This document shows positions 1-8,602 of a DNA stretch of 64,000 nucleotides, in pieces; within the stretch, counting starts at the first letter, position 1; every line of letters starts with the position of its first letter. This stretch comes from Wenzhouxiangella sp. XN79A (GTDB lineage: Bacteria > Pseudomonadota > Gammaproteobacteria > Xanthomonadales > Wenzhouxiangellaceae): assembly GCF_012272825.1 (NCBI RefSeq), contig NZ_JAAWWS010000157.1, positions 110,968 through 174,967 on the forward strand, in the 5' to 3' direction. The notes below the pieces were generated by a model. It did not search any database, had not been told where the DNA came from, and saw only the letters and a list, made by a program, of their open reading frames with translations. The position numbers and the translations under genes were made by a program.

Positions 1-361
1 CTTTTAAAAAGCCCTTTTGGGTACTTTTGTGGCGTTTGACAAAAGTACCTCGCCAGAAAGCGGACGAAGTCCGCGTGGCGAAACGCTTGTAGCCCCGGGA
101 AGCAATCACCCCAGGACGAGCAGAACACCAGAAGCAGAACACCCGCCCACCGAAGGGCCGTTCACCGAACCGAGCCGGAACCGACCATCCGGCTTCGCCA
201 AGCGTTCAGAAAGCCCTGTACCCGGCAAGCGCTTCCCACTCCACGGCACGAAGCGATTTTTCGCGCCACGACCCTCACCCGAGGGCGAAGCCCTCGTGGC
301 CGACCGCGTGTGGCCCAGGGAAGCCACCACCCCATCCACCGTTGGCGTCCGTTCGAACGAG
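1..361. repeat. hairpin-rich non-coding segment
   Basis: No credible gene is present. Positions 21-30 and 39-48 form a perfect 10-bp inverted repeat (GTACTTTTGT / ACAAAAGTAC) around an 8-nt loop. A second hairpin follows at 51-80, with an outer arm CGCCA/TGGCG and an inner arm GCGGAC/GTCCGC. A third lies at 265-300 (GCCACGA / TCGTGGC, with an inner GAGGGC-GAA-GCCCTC). Consecutive imperfect hairpins of this kind resemble the dispersed intergenic REP-like elements of xanthomonad-type genomes; that family link is from memory and untested here. Confidence 0.5.
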
Positions 362-961
362 CTACACGGACGCTTCCCGGCACAGCCCCTGTCCCCGAGT
401 GATTTCCCGCACCCCGCGCAGCAGCGCCGAGGCGTTTTCGGCCGGCAGGCGGACGTGGAGGCGGACGCCGTTCGGTGTCCAGCGTTCGTCGAGTTTTTCG
501 CCGTCCAGTTCGTCGACCTGGCGGTGCAGGGCGTCGGCGGCTTCGAAGCCGCCCTCGATGATGCGCTCGACCATCGTGACGATGGCCGCGGTCGGAGCGT
601 CCTGCAGGACGGTCATTGCGGTGCCCCCGTAGGCGCGCGCCAGGCCGCCGGTGCCGAGTTTGGTGCCGCCGAAGAAGCGGCTGACGACGACGATCGAGCG
701 GTCCAGTTCGAAGTGCTCCAGTGCGGCCAGGATCGGCCGGCCGGCGGTGCCGCCGGGCTCGCCGGCGTCGTCGAAGCGGACCCGGTCGTCCAGCTTCCAC
801 GCGAATGCGACGTGCCGGCAGCCTTCGGCCCCGTGGTCCTCGACGAAGCGGGCCGCGTCCTCGGCCGATTCGATCGGGCCGCAGACGCCGATGAAGCGGC
901 TCTTGCGGATCAGTTGCTCGGTGGTCGCGATGCCGGCCAGACGCTTTCTGCCGCCGGTCAT
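362..961 (-). CDS. yigZ: YigZ/IMPACT family protein
   Basis: This 199-residue protein has the length and motifs of the YigZ (UPF0029/IMPACT) family. The N-terminal IMPACT domain spans about residues 15-125. It includes KSRFIG near 20, HVAFAW at 50-55, the DDAGEPGGTAG block at 64-74 and the FGGTKLGTGGLARAYGG loop at 97-113. A C-terminal ferredoxin-like half follows. The family is linked to translation control in eukaryotes, but the bacterial role is not settled. The start ATG overlaps the xseA stop by 4 bp (ATGA), so it is probably the second gene of an xseA-yigZ operon with coupled translation. Confidence 0.92.
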   Translation of the reverse strand: MTGGRKRLAGIATTEQLIRKSRFIGVCGPIESAEDAARFVEDHGAEGCRHVAFAWKLDDRVRFDDAGEPGGTAGRPILAALEHFELDRSIVVVSRFFGGTKLGTGGLARAYGGTAMTVLQDAPTAAIVTMVERIIEGGFEAADALHRQVDELDGEKLDERWTPNGVRLHVRLPAENASALLRGVREITRGQGLCREASV

Positions 962-2313
962 TCGGCGTCGCTCACTTCGCGCACTTCAGCGTCGACGGCG
1001 AAGTCGCGGATGCGGGCCCGGAATCGGGTCCCGGGAGCGAAGTCGTCGCGCTGCGACAGGACGTGATCGTGCTCGTCGAGCAGCACCGCGTAGCCGCGGT
1101 CGAGCACGGCCAGCGGGCTGACCGCGTTGAGCGCGCGTGCATCGGCGCCCAGCCGGGCTTCGGCGCGTTCGAGGCGGCGCCCGACCGCCTCGACCAGGCG
1201 GCGTCGCAGTTCGGCGACGCGACGCTGCTGCTCGCGCAGTCTCGGTGCCGGATGGCGGGCCTGGAGGCGAAGCTCGAGCCCTTCGAGTCGGCGCTGGGCG
1301 CGCTCCGGGCCGCGCGCGGCGGCGCGCCGCAGACGGCGCTGCAGCGCGGCCAGCTGCTCGCCGTGACCCTCGAGCGCGCGCCGAGGGTGGCGCCGACCGA
1401 GCCGCCGGTCGAGTGCGTCCAGGCGTTGCCAGTCCTGCTGCAGACAGCGCTGGGCGGCGCGCCGAAGCCGCTCGGACAGCCCGGCGATCCGGCGCACCAG
1501 GGCCGGGCCGTCGGGCGTGACCGCTTCGGCCGCTGCGGTCGGCGTGGCGGCCCGCTGGTCGGCAACGAAATCGGCGATGGTGAAATCGGTCTCGTGGCCG
1601 ACGCCGGAGACGATCGGCGTCGAGGCCCCGGCGATCGCCCGCGCCAGTCCCTCGTCGTTGAACGCCCACAGGTCCTCCAGCGAACCGCCGCCACGGGCCA
1701 GCAGGATGACATCGTGGCCGCCGCGATCGGCTGCTTGCAGCGCGCGGATCAACCGGGCCGGCGCGGCTTCGCCCTGGACCGGGCTGGCATGGACGCGAAC
1801 CGCCGCGGCCGGCCAGCGCCGCTGCAGCGTGGTCAGGATGTCGCGCAGGGCCGCGCCGGTCGGCGAGGTGACCACCGCGATGCGGTCCGGATACTCCGGC
1901 AGCGGGCGCTTGCGCGCGGGGTCGAACAGCCCTTGGGCTTCGAGCTTCTTCTTCAGCGCTTCGAAGGCCTGCTGCAGTTCGCCGGCGCCGGCCGGCAGCA
2001 TCGCATCGGCGATCAGCTGGCAGTCGCCGCGGGCCTCGTACAGGCTGATCCGACCGCGCACCAGGACCTGGTCGCCGTTGGCCGGCCGGGTCGCGACGTT
2101 GCCGCGGCTGCCGCGGAACAGTGCGCAACGCACCTGGGCGCGGGCGTCCTTGAGGGTGAAGTAGAGGTGACCCGAGGCCGGTTGGGACAGGTTGGAAATC
2201 TCGCCCGACAGCCAGACGCGCGGAAAGCCGGCCTCGAGGTGGGTGCGTACCTCGCGGGCGAGTTCGATCGGCGAGTAGACCGGGGTGTCCGGGCCGGGCG
2301 GGGCGATGGCCAT
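958..2313 (-). CDS. xseA: exodeoxyribonuclease VII large subunit
   Basis: XseA is the catalytic large subunit of exonuclease VII, which degrades single-stranded DNA from both ends together with XseB. The 451-residue product has an N-terminal OB fold (about residues 10-110, with the WLSGEISN and GHLYFTLKD motifs). The catalytic core contains VVTSPTGAALRDI (148-160), LLARGGGSLEDLW (205-217), SGVGHETDFTIADFVAD (236-252) and RAATPTAAAE, followed by an Arg-rich coiled-coil region. The start at 2313 was chosen because family similarity begins there; codons further upstream encode only low-complexity antisense sequence. Its partner xseB lies far away at 35.6 kb. The stop overlaps yigZ. Confidence 0.95.
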   Translation of the reverse strand: MAIAPPGPDTPVYSPIELAREVRTHLEAGFPRVWLSGEISNLSQPASGHLYFTLKDARAQVRCALFRGSRGNVATRPANGDQVLVRGRISLYEARGDCQLIADAMLPAGAGELQQAFEALKKKLEAQGLFDPARKRPLPEYPDRIAVVTSPTGAALRDILTTLQRRWPAAAVRVHASPVQGEAAPARLIRALQAADRGGHDVILLARGGGSLEDLWAFNDEGLARAIAGASTPIVSGVGHETDFTIADFVADQRAATPTAAAEAVTPDGPALVRRIAGLSERLRRAAQRCLQQDWQRLDALDRRLGRRHPRRALEGHGEQLAALQRRLRRAAARGPERAQRRLEGLELRLQARHPAPRLREQQRRVAELRRRLVEAVGRRLERAEARLGADARALNAVSPLAVLDRGYAVLLDEHDHVLSQRDDFAPGTRFRARIRDFAVDAEVREVSDAE

Positions 2314-2426
2314 GCATCGATTATACGGACGACCCCGCTCGCGCGGTCTGCACGGACTGCGTGGACACTGGAGGCCTTCTCGCAGGTCGACCGGGCCGAA
2401 GCCCGGCTCGGCAGAGGCGTGTTCGC

Positions 2427-3827
2427 ATGAACAATCCGGCCCAGGGCGACGACGACGCCGACCGGAGCGACGGTCGGCGCCGATCCGATCGCGATCTGAC
2501 CGAAGGCGCGGTCGGCGGCAAGCTGCTCGGCCTGGCCGGGCCGATGATGTTCGGCATCGCGGCGGTCCTGTCGGTGCAGCTGGTCGATACCTACTTCGTC
2601 GGTCGGCTCGGGACCGATCCGCTGGCTGCGCTGTCGTTCGCGTTTCCGATCGCGTTGACCCTGACCAGCCTGGCGATCGGGCTTTCGGCCGGGACCGCGT
2701 CGGTGGTCGCGCGGGGAATCGGTCGTCGCCGCTGGAACTCGGTGCGCCGCCGGTCCACCGACGCACTGATGCTCGGGGCCGGTCTGGCCACGGTGCTGGC
2801 CGCGATCGGGCTGCTGGCTGCCGAGCCGCTGCTGATGCTGCTCGGCGCGCGTGAACCCGTGCTGGGCCTGGCCGTGGCCTACATGCGGATCTGGTTCGTA
2901 TCGCTTCCGTTCGTGGTCGTGACCATGCTGAGCAACGCGATGGTCCGGGCCAGCGGCGATTCCGTCCGGCCCAGCGCGATCATGGTCGGCGATGCCGCGG
3001 CGAACGTCGCGCTGACCCCGCTGCTGGTGTTCGGCGCCGGCCCGCTACCGGCGCTGGGCATCGAGGGCGCGGCGCTGGGTACGTTGCTTGCGCGCTTCGG
3101 CGCCTCGGGCTTCGCGCTCTGGCTGGTCGTCCGCGGCGAGGGCCTGGTCCGGCTGCGTCTGCCCGACCGGCGGGCGTTCGTCGGTTCGGCCAGGCGGATT
3201 CTCGCCATCGGCGTTCCGGCCGCGCTCGGCAATGCATCGAACCCGGCCGGCATGGCGGTTGCCACGGCCCTGATCGCGGTGCTGGGGTCGCAGACCGTGG
3301 CCGGCTTCGGCGTGGCGACCCGGCTCGAGGCCTTCGCCATTCTGCCGATGCTGGCGCTGTCCTCGGCGATCGGCCCGATGACCGGCCAGAACCTCGGCGC
3401 CAATCGGATCGACCGCGCCCGGCGTGCGCTGGTCGTTGCGTTCCTGCTGTGTGCCGGCTGGTCGGTCCTGCTGGCCGGCGTGTTCGCGGTGTTCGGAAAG
3501 GCCCTGGCCGGGATCTTTGCCTCCGAGCCCGCGGTGGCCGAGGAGGCGGCCCGCTACCTGCACATCGTTCCGATCAGCCTGTGGGGGTACGGCGTGGCGA
3601 TCGTCGCGGCCGGTGGCTTCAACGGTCTTGGTCGGCCGCTGACCGCGCTGGGGTATTCGCTGACCCGCATCCTGGTCTTCTACGTGCCGCTGGTCTGGAT
3701 CGCCTCGCGGATCGACGGCTCGGGTACGGTCTACCTGGCCGTGGCGATCGCCAACGCGCTGGCCGGACTGGCGATCGCGGTGCATTCCCTGCGCTGGCTC
3801 CGCCGCGCCGAGCGCGCGACTCGTTGA
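2427..3827 (+). CDS. MATE family multidrug efflux transporter
   Basis: This 466-residue polytopic membrane protein has about 12 hydrophobic segments in two homologous halves, the usual MATE (NorM/DinF type) architecture. Typical elements are LAGPMMFGIAA, the DTYFVGRLGTDPLAALSFAFP block in the first half and the GFGVATRLEAFAILPMLALS block in the second. MATE proteins export cationic compounds in exchange for Na+ or H+; the substrate here cannot be told. The ATG at 2427 is preferred over an upstream in-frame ATG because the hydrophobic core begins shortly after it and a GAGG-like ribosome site lies just upstream. The N-terminus is unusually acidic and Arg-rich (about 25 residues). It stands alone, divergent from xseA. 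Confidence 0.88.
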   Translation: MNNPAQGDDDADRSDGRRRSDRDLTEGAVGGKLLGLAGPMMFGIAAVLSVQLVDTYFVGRLGTDPLAALSFAFPIALTLTSLAIGLSAGTASVVARGIGRRRWNSVRRRSTDALMLGAGLATVLAAIGLLAAEPLLMLLGAREPVLGLAVAYMRIWFVSLPFVVVTMLSNAMVRASGDSVRPSAIMVGDAAANVALTPLLVFGAGPLPALGIEGAALGTLLARFGASGFALWLVVRGEGLVRLRLPDRRAFVGSARRILAIGVPAALGNASNPAGMAVATALIAVLGSQTVAGFGVATRLEAFAILPMLALSSAIGPMTGQNLGANRIDRARRALVVAFLLCAGWSVLLAGVFAVFGKALAGIFASEPAVAEEAARYLHIVPISLWGYGVAIVAAGGFNGLGRPLTALGYSLTRILVFYVPLVWIASRIDGSGTVYLAVAIANALAGLAIAVHSLRWLRRAERATR

Positions 3828-3831
3828 GTCC

Positions 3832-4896
3832 TCACTGCGCGGGATCGGCCAGCGCGGTGGCATCGCGCGCCGGGTCGACGCGCTCGGCGCGCGGCGGACA
3901 GGCCGCGGCCAGCAATTCGACGAAGCACAGCGTGCCCTGCCGCCACGAGTAGCCCGCCGCGTTCTCGATGCAGTCCTCCGGCGCCACGGCCAGGGCCCGG
4001 AACACCGCCTCGGCCAGGTCGTCGTCCAGCGCGCCGTTGGCGCCGTCGGTGACCAGGTCCAGTGGTCCGGGCACCGGGTAGGCCGCGACCGGCACCCCGC
4101 AGGCCTGGGCTTCGAGGATGACCAGTCCGAAGGTGTCGGTGCGGCTCGGGAACACGAACACGTCGGCCGCCGACAGCGTCTCGGCCAGCGCTTCGCCGTG
4201 GCGGTAGCCGAGGAAGTGGACGTCGGGAAAGCGTCGCTGCAGCGTATCCAGCGCCGGACCGCCGCCGACCACGACCCGCGAGCCCGGCAGGTCGAGTTCG
4301 AGGAAGGCCTCGATGTTCTTTTCCGGCGCGACCCGGCCCATGTACATCGCGATCGGTCGCGGCAGGTCCAGCGCGTCCTTGCCTCGCGGCCGGAACAGCG
4401 CGGTGTCGACCGCGCCGGGCCAGACCGCGAGGTGCTCGAAGCCGCGTTCGCGCAGCACCCGGGCGTGGCTTTCGGAGCGAACCAGGGTGCGGCGCGCCGC
4501 CCCGTGGAAGCGGCGGAGCAGGGCGTAGCTCCAGGCCAGCGGAACCGGTGCGCGCATCCGCAGGTACTCGGGGAACCGGGTGTGGCAGGAGGTCGTGAAT
4601 TCCAGCCCGCGCTTCAGGCACTCGCGCCGCGCGGCCCAGCCCAGCGGGCCTTCGGTGGCGATGTGGATGGCGTCGAACGGGCCGTCCCGGTCGAGGCAGC
4701 GGCGGGCGGCGCGGCGGGCGCCGATCGTCAGCCGGATCTCGGGATAACCGGGACAGGGCAGCGTGCGCTGGCCTTCCGGCGACAGGACCACGACGTCGTG
4801 ACCGAGCTCGATCAGCGTCTCGCGGGTCTGGCTCAGCGTCCGCGCCACGCCGTTGACCTGGGGCGCCCAGGCATCGGAGACCAGCAGCAGCTTCAT
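3832..4896 (-). CDS. GT4-family glycosyltransferase (MgtA/PimB/SqdX-like)
   Basis: This 354-residue GT-B glycosyltransferase has an N-terminal domain beginning with a Rossmann strand and a GVART loop (DAWAPQVNGVARTL, residues 8-21). The C-terminal nucleotide-sugar domain has GRVAPEKN (187-194), FVFPSRTDTFGLVILEA (247-263) and the ACGVPVAAYPVPGPLDLV segment. These signatures match the subgroup that glycosylates diacylglycerol or phosphatidylinositol (SqdX, MgtA, PimB), so a membrane lipid acceptor is likely; donor and acceptor remain unknown. The start overlaps by 4 bp the stop of the LpxH-like phosphoesterase upstream, implying a two-gene operon acting on a common glycolipid pathway. It ends 5 bp from the convergent MATE gene. 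Confidence 0.85.
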   Translation of the reverse strand: MKLLLVSDAWAPQVNGVARTLSQTRETLIELGHDVVVLSPEGQRTLPCPGYPEIRLTIGARRAARRCLDRDGPFDAIHIATEGPLGWAARRECLKRGLEFTTSCHTRFPEYLRMRAPVPLAWSYALLRRFHGAARRTLVRSESHARVLRERGFEHLAVWPGAVDTALFRPRGKDALDLPRPIAMYMGRVAPEKNIEAFLELDLPGSRVVVGGGPALDTLQRRFPDVHFLGYRHGEALAETLSAADVFVFPSRTDTFGLVILEAQACGVPVAAYPVPGPLDLVTDGANGALDDDLAEAVFRALAVAPEDCIENAAGYSWRQGTLCFVELLAAACPPRAERVDPARDATALADPAQ

Positions 4897-5696
4897 GCCG
4901 CTTCGCTCCGGGCCAGTTCGTGCTCCACCGGCGCTTCGGCCGCGCCGGGCCGCAGCAGCTGCAGGCGGCCGTCGCGGTGCTCGACCAGCGCGGTGCAGTT
5001 CTCGACCCAATCGCCGCAGTTCATGTAGATGGTCTCTCCCTCGGCGCGCAGGGCCGGGCGGTGGATATGGCCGCAGACCAGGCCATCGACCCCGTGCCGA
5101 CGGGCCTCGCGGACCGCGGCGTTCTCGAAGCGCTCGATGTAGGCCTGGGCCCGACCGATCCGCGACTTGATCGCGCCGGCCAGCGACCAGTGCTCGCGTC
5201 CCATCGCATCGCGGACCCGGTCCAGCAGACGGCTGAACCCCATCAGCCCGTCGTAGGCGGCTGCGCCGAACGCCGCGGCCAGCCTCGAGTGCAGCACGGC
5301 GGCATCGAACTGGTCGCCGTGCATGACCAGCAGCGTCCTGCCGTCGACGGTCTCGTGGATGATCCGCTCGTGGATCTCGACGTTGCCGAGCTTGAGCTCG
5401 ACGTAGTCCCGTACGACGTCGTCGTGGTTGCCCGGTACGTAGACCACCCGGGTGTCGTGCTTGGCCTTGCCCAGAATCGAACGGACCACGTCGTTGTGGG
5501 CCTGTGGCCAGTGGCGGCGCTTCTTCAGCGACCAGAAATCGATGATGTCGCCGACCAGGTACAGGGTGTCGCAGCGCATCACGCGGATGAACTCGAGCAG
5601 GGCCTCGGCGCGTGCCCCCGGGTAACCCAGGTGGACATCGGACAGCCACAGCGTGCGGACGTGGGTCGGAATGCGGAGTCGGTCGGACGGAAGCAT
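4893..5696 (-). CDS. LpxH-like UDP-2,3-diacylglucosamine diphosphatase family metallophosphoesterase
   Basis: This 267-residue calcineurin-like phosphoesterase of the COG2908/LpxH group carries all metal-binding motifs: SDVHLG (19-24), GDIIDFW (49-55), GNHDD (89-93), MHGDQFD near 126 and GHIHRP near 210. LpxH cleaves UDP-2,3-diacylglucosamine in lipid A synthesis. This protein belongs to a long subgroup often found beside a GT4 glycosyltransferase, so it may hydrolyse another lipid pyrophosphate. The ATG at 5696 is preferred over one at 5723 because a GGAGA ribosome site lies 7 nt before it. A perfect 7-bp palindrome lies 22-37 bp upstream. Confidence 0.85.
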   Translation of the reverse strand: MLPSDRLRIPTHVRTLWLSDVHLGYPGARAEALLEFIRVMRCDTLYLVGDIIDFWSLKKRRHWPQAHNDVVRSILGKAKHDTRVVYVPGNHDDVVRDYVELKLGNVEIHERIIHETVDGRTLLVMHGDQFDAAVLHSRLAAAFGAAAYDGLMGFSRLLDRVRDAMGREHWSLAGAIKSRIGRAQAYIERFENAAVREARRHGVDGLVCGHIHRPALRAEGETIYMNCGDWVENCTALVEHRDGRLQLLRPGAAEAPVEHELARSEAA

Positions 5697-5717
5697 CGAG
5701 GTTCTCCGGTCGGTGTT

Positions 5718-5733
5718 CGTCATCGTGATGACG
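5718..5733. promoter_or_regulatory. palindromic candidate operator
   Basis: CGTCATC-GT-GATGACG is a perfect 7-bp dyad with a 2-nt spacer in the 297-bp gap between the LpxH-like gene and the divergent GNAT-nitrilase gene. It sits 22 bp upstream of the chosen start of the LpxH-like gene. Its size and position fit a dimeric regulator site, but no regulator is known and chance is not excluded. Nothing else stands out in the gap. Confidence 0.3.
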
Positions 5734-5993
5734 CACGCTTGCAGTCCGATGACGCGCGGTTGACGATCGGGTGACAATCCATGGTCAGCCACCATCCTCC
5801 TCCGAGCCGTTCGGGCACGGCGAATCCGGGTGGTCGATCGGGCTGCCGGTGCTGCGGGTATCCGCTCTGGTTCCGGCGCTGGCGCTGGCCGGGTCGCCGA
5901 CCGTTCGTGGGCCGGGTCAGGACGCACGCGAGGCGTGCCGGGTGTACCCTGCACGGCAGTCCCGACCCGCGGCGTATCGCCGCCCTCTCTCGC

Positions 5994-7523
5994 ATGAGCA
6001 CGGAATCCGATCAGCACCGACTGAAGCTTCGCCAGACCCGGCCCGACGACTACGCCGACATCGCCGAGATCATGGACCGGGTCTATCCCGGCAAGCTCGA
6101 CGGGGCCTGGACGCGCGAGCAGTTCGACTCGCAGATGCACCGCTTTCCGGAAGGGCAGCTGTGCATCGAGGACAACGGCAAGGTGGTGGCTGCGGCGATT
6201 TCGCTTAGGGTCAAGTACAGCCGCTGGGGTCACAACCACAAGTACTGGGACATCACCGGCAACGGCTATCTGACCACCCATGATCCGAAGGGCGACGTGC
6301 TGTACGGCGTCGACGTGTTCGTTCACCCGCACTACCGGGCGCTCCGGCTCGGCCGGCGACTGTACGACGCGCGCAAGGCGCTGTGCGAGCAGCTGAACCT
6401 GCGCGGCATCGTGGTCGGCGGACGGATTCCCGGTTATCGGGCGCACCGCGAGGAGATGACGCCGCAGCAATACGTGGCCCGGGTGCGGGCGCGCGAGCTG
6501 GTCGATCCGATCCTGACCTTCCAGCTGGCCAACGACTTCCAGGTGCGCAAGATCATCCGGGGCTACCTGCCCGACGACCAGGAGTCCGACGGCTACGCCG
6601 TGCTGCTGGAGTGGGTCAACATCTATCACACCGAAGACAGCGACATCATCGGCGGCCGTCCGTCCGACGTGCGGGTCGGCGCGGTCCAGTGGCAGATGCG
6701 ACCGACCCGGTCGCTGGAGGATCTCTACGGGCAGATCGAGTACTTCGTCGACGCCGTGTCCGGCTACCAGGCCGATGTCGTGCTGTTCCCGGAGTTCTTC
6801 AACGGGCCGATGATGGCGCCCTGGAACGACCAGGGACCGGCCGAGGCGGTGCGTCAGCTGGCCGGCTACACCGACGCCATCCGCGAGCAGATGCTGAAGT
6901 TCGCGGTCTCCTACAACATCAACATCGTGGCCGGTTCGATGCCCGAGTACGACGGCGAGCAGCTGCGCAACGTCTGCTACCTGCTCCGCCGTGACGGCAC
7001 CTGGGACCGCCAGTACAAGATCCACGTCACGCCCGACGAGGTCAGCTACTGGGGGTTGAAAGGCGGCGACAAGGTCAAGGTGTTCGACACCGACTTCGGC
7101 AAGATCGGCATCCTGGTCTGCTATGACGTGGAGTTCCCCGAGCTGCCGCGGCTGCTGGCCGAGCAGGGCCTGCACATCCTGTTCGTGCCGTACTGGACCG
7201 ACACCAAGAACGCCTACCTGCGGGTGCGCCGCTGCGCCCAGGCCCGCGCGATCGAAAACGAGTGCTACGTGGTGATCTCCGGTTCGGTCGGCAACCTGCC
7301 GAAGGTCGAGAACATGGACATGCAGTACTCCCAGGCGGCAGTGTTCACGCCCTCGGACTTCGCGTTTCCGCACGACGCGATCGCCGCCGAGGCCACCGCC
7401 AACACCGAGACCATGCTGATTGCCGACCTCGACCTCGACAACCTGCGCGAGATCCGCTCGCAGGGTTCGGTGCGCAACCTGCGGGATCGAAGGCTGGATC
7501 TCTACGAGTTGAAGTGGAAGTGA
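5994..7523 (+). CDS. GNAT acetyltransferase fused to carbon-nitrogen hydrolase (nitrilase superfamily)
   Basis: This 509-residue two-domain protein has an N-terminal GNAT acyltransferase fold (about 10-205, with the VDVFVHPHYRALRLGRRL acetyl-CoA loop). The C-terminal nitrilase-superfamily amidohydrolase (about 225-500) keeps the complete triad: Glu267 in FPEFF, Lys342 in YKIHVTP and Cys376 in VCYDVEFPE. Such fusions occur in many bacteria and are annotated as bifunctional GNAT/carbon-nitrogen hydrolases of unknown substrate; a coupled acyl transfer and amide hydrolysis is plausible. The start at 5994 has no Shine-Dalgarno sequence; domain similarity begins near residue 8, so an upstream start seems unneeded. 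It is monocistronic, with hairpin repeats downstream. Confidence 0.9.
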   Translation: MSTESDQHRLKLRQTRPDDYADIAEIMDRVYPGKLDGAWTREQFDSQMHRFPEGQLCIEDNGKVVAAAISLRVKYSRWGHNHKYWDITGNGYLTTHDPKGDVLYGVDVFVHPHYRALRLGRRLYDARKALCEQLNLRGIVVGGRIPGYRAHREEMTPQQYVARVRARELVDPILTFQLANDFQVRKIIRGYLPDDQESDGYAVLLEWVNIYHTEDSDIIGGRPSDVRVGAVQWQMRPTRSLEDLYGQIEYFVDAVSGYQADVVLFPEFFNGPMMAPWNDQGPAEAVRQLAGYTDAIREQMLKFAVSYNINIVAGSMPEYDGEQLRNVCYLLRRDGTWDRQYKIHVTPDEVSYWGLKGGDKVKVFDTDFGKIGILVCYDVEFPELPRLLAEQGLHILFVPYWTDTKNAYLRVRRCAQARAIENECYVVISGSVGNLPKVENMDMQYSQAAVFTPSDFAFPHDAIAAEATANTETMLIADLDLDNLREIRSQGSVRNLRDRRLDLYELKWK

Positions 7524-7788
7524 CCTGAATCCGCTCGCGGCTTCGGGTCATCCCGCAGTGTTCTTCCTTTCAGGCTCGTCCCGGGGCGCCGCAGGCGAAC
7601 CCGGGACTCCCCCGAGAAGGTGCTGTCGTCGAACAGCGCGCCGCTCCGTGGGACGACGAACGCTCGGATTGCCGGGCGAGACGATTCGTCACGAGGTCCC
7701 GGGTTCCTGCTTCGCCGGCCCCGGGATGTTGGTGCTTCTGTCCAGCGTCGGTGGGCGAGTCGGCGAATGCCGGGGTCGAGTTTCCGGC
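7524..7788. repeat. intergenic inverted-repeat element
   Basis: This 265-bp gap between two convergent genes has no coding signal. It contains two related hairpins with CCCGGG-type arms: GTCCCGG (7578-7584) with CCGGGAC (7601-7607), and TCCCGGG (7697-7703) with CCCGGGA (7720-7726). Each loop holds GC-rich sequence with a GCAGGCGAA or GCTTCGCCGG core. The pair looks like two diverged copies of a dispersed palindromic repeat and may also act as a bidirectional transcription barrier. Confidence 0.45.
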
Positions 7789-8559
7789 TCAGGGCGACGG
7801 CGGCCAGGCCGAGGCGTCGATCGTGCTGCGGTACGCGTGGTGGGTGGCGTAGCCCAGCAGCGGGATGGTGACGATCAGGCCGAGGCCGGCGGTGGCGAAG
7901 CCGAGACCGGTCAGGCCGACGATGCAGGCCACCCAGACCGCCATGGCCGGCTTGTTGCGCAGCACCGCATTCATGCTGGTCACGCTGGCGGTGACCATGT
8001 CGGCGTCGCGGTCGACGATCATCGGCAGCGAGAAGGCCGAGATCGCGAACACCACGGCGGCGAAGATCGAGCCGACCGCCGAGCCGATCGCCAGGAAGGT
8101 CAGCAGGCCCTCCAGGCTTTCCTCGACACCGACCGGGAAGAATACGTGCAGCATGAAGGCCGCGCGGACCCAGACCAGGAAGATCACGGTCAGCGCCAGC
8201 GCGAAGATCAGCGCATCGCGGACCACGATCTTCATCCGCCGGGCGGAGCGAGAGAACGACGGCCGCTCGCCGCGCTCGAGCTGGCGGCTGACCGAATACA
8301 TGCCGGTGGCCATCAGCGGTGCGATGAAGACGAAGCCCGACAGCATCGCCATGACCAGGCCGTAGCGACCGGCCTTCCACGACAGGACGGTGACGACCAG
8401 GCTCAGGGTGAACACCAGCAGGCCGTAGACCAGGCTGACCCGAAGGCTCGCGCGGTAGTCGCGCCAGCCGGCCCGGACCCACTCGAACGCGGCGGTGAGC
8501 TCGAGCGCTCGGCACGGAGCAGCGAACGGACGTTGGTCGGCAGGCAGGCTGTCGCTCAT
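7789..8559 (-). CDS. DUF2189 family membrane protein
   Basis: This 256-residue integral membrane protein matches the DUF2189 pattern. It has a soluble N-terminus with an amphipathic FEWVRAGWRDYR segment (about residues 26-38), then roughly six transmembrane segments with conserved APLMATGMYSVSRQLERGERPSF in the first loop. The function of the family is unknown. The ATG at 8559 (MSDSLP) is used rather than one 12 codons upstream, since similarity begins at the APCRALEL segment. It ends at the repeat-bearing gap, and no operon partner overlaps it. Confidence 0.8.
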   Translation of the reverse strand: MSDSLPADQRPFAAPCRALELTAAFEWVRAGWRDYRASLRVSLVYGLLVFTLSLVVTVLSWKAGRYGLVMAMLSGFVFIAPLMATGMYSVSRQLERGERPSFSRSARRMKIVVRDALIFALALTVIFLVWVRAAFMLHVFFPVGVEESLEGLLTFLAIGSAVGSIFAAVVFAISAFSLPMIVDRDADMVTASVTSMNAVLRNKPAMAVWVACIVGLTGLGFATAGLGLIVTIPLLGYATHHAYRSTIDASAWPPSP

Positions 8560-8602
8560 GGCTCGAGTGTAGCCAGCCCCGGCCGGATCGCGCAATCGAC
8601 GA

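Noticed and set aside
5781-5993. N-terminal extension of the GNAT-nitrilase gene to an upstream ATG
   Set aside because: The added 71 residues are Arg/Pro/Gly-rich and outside the domain; the ATG at 5994 begins just before the GNAT fold.
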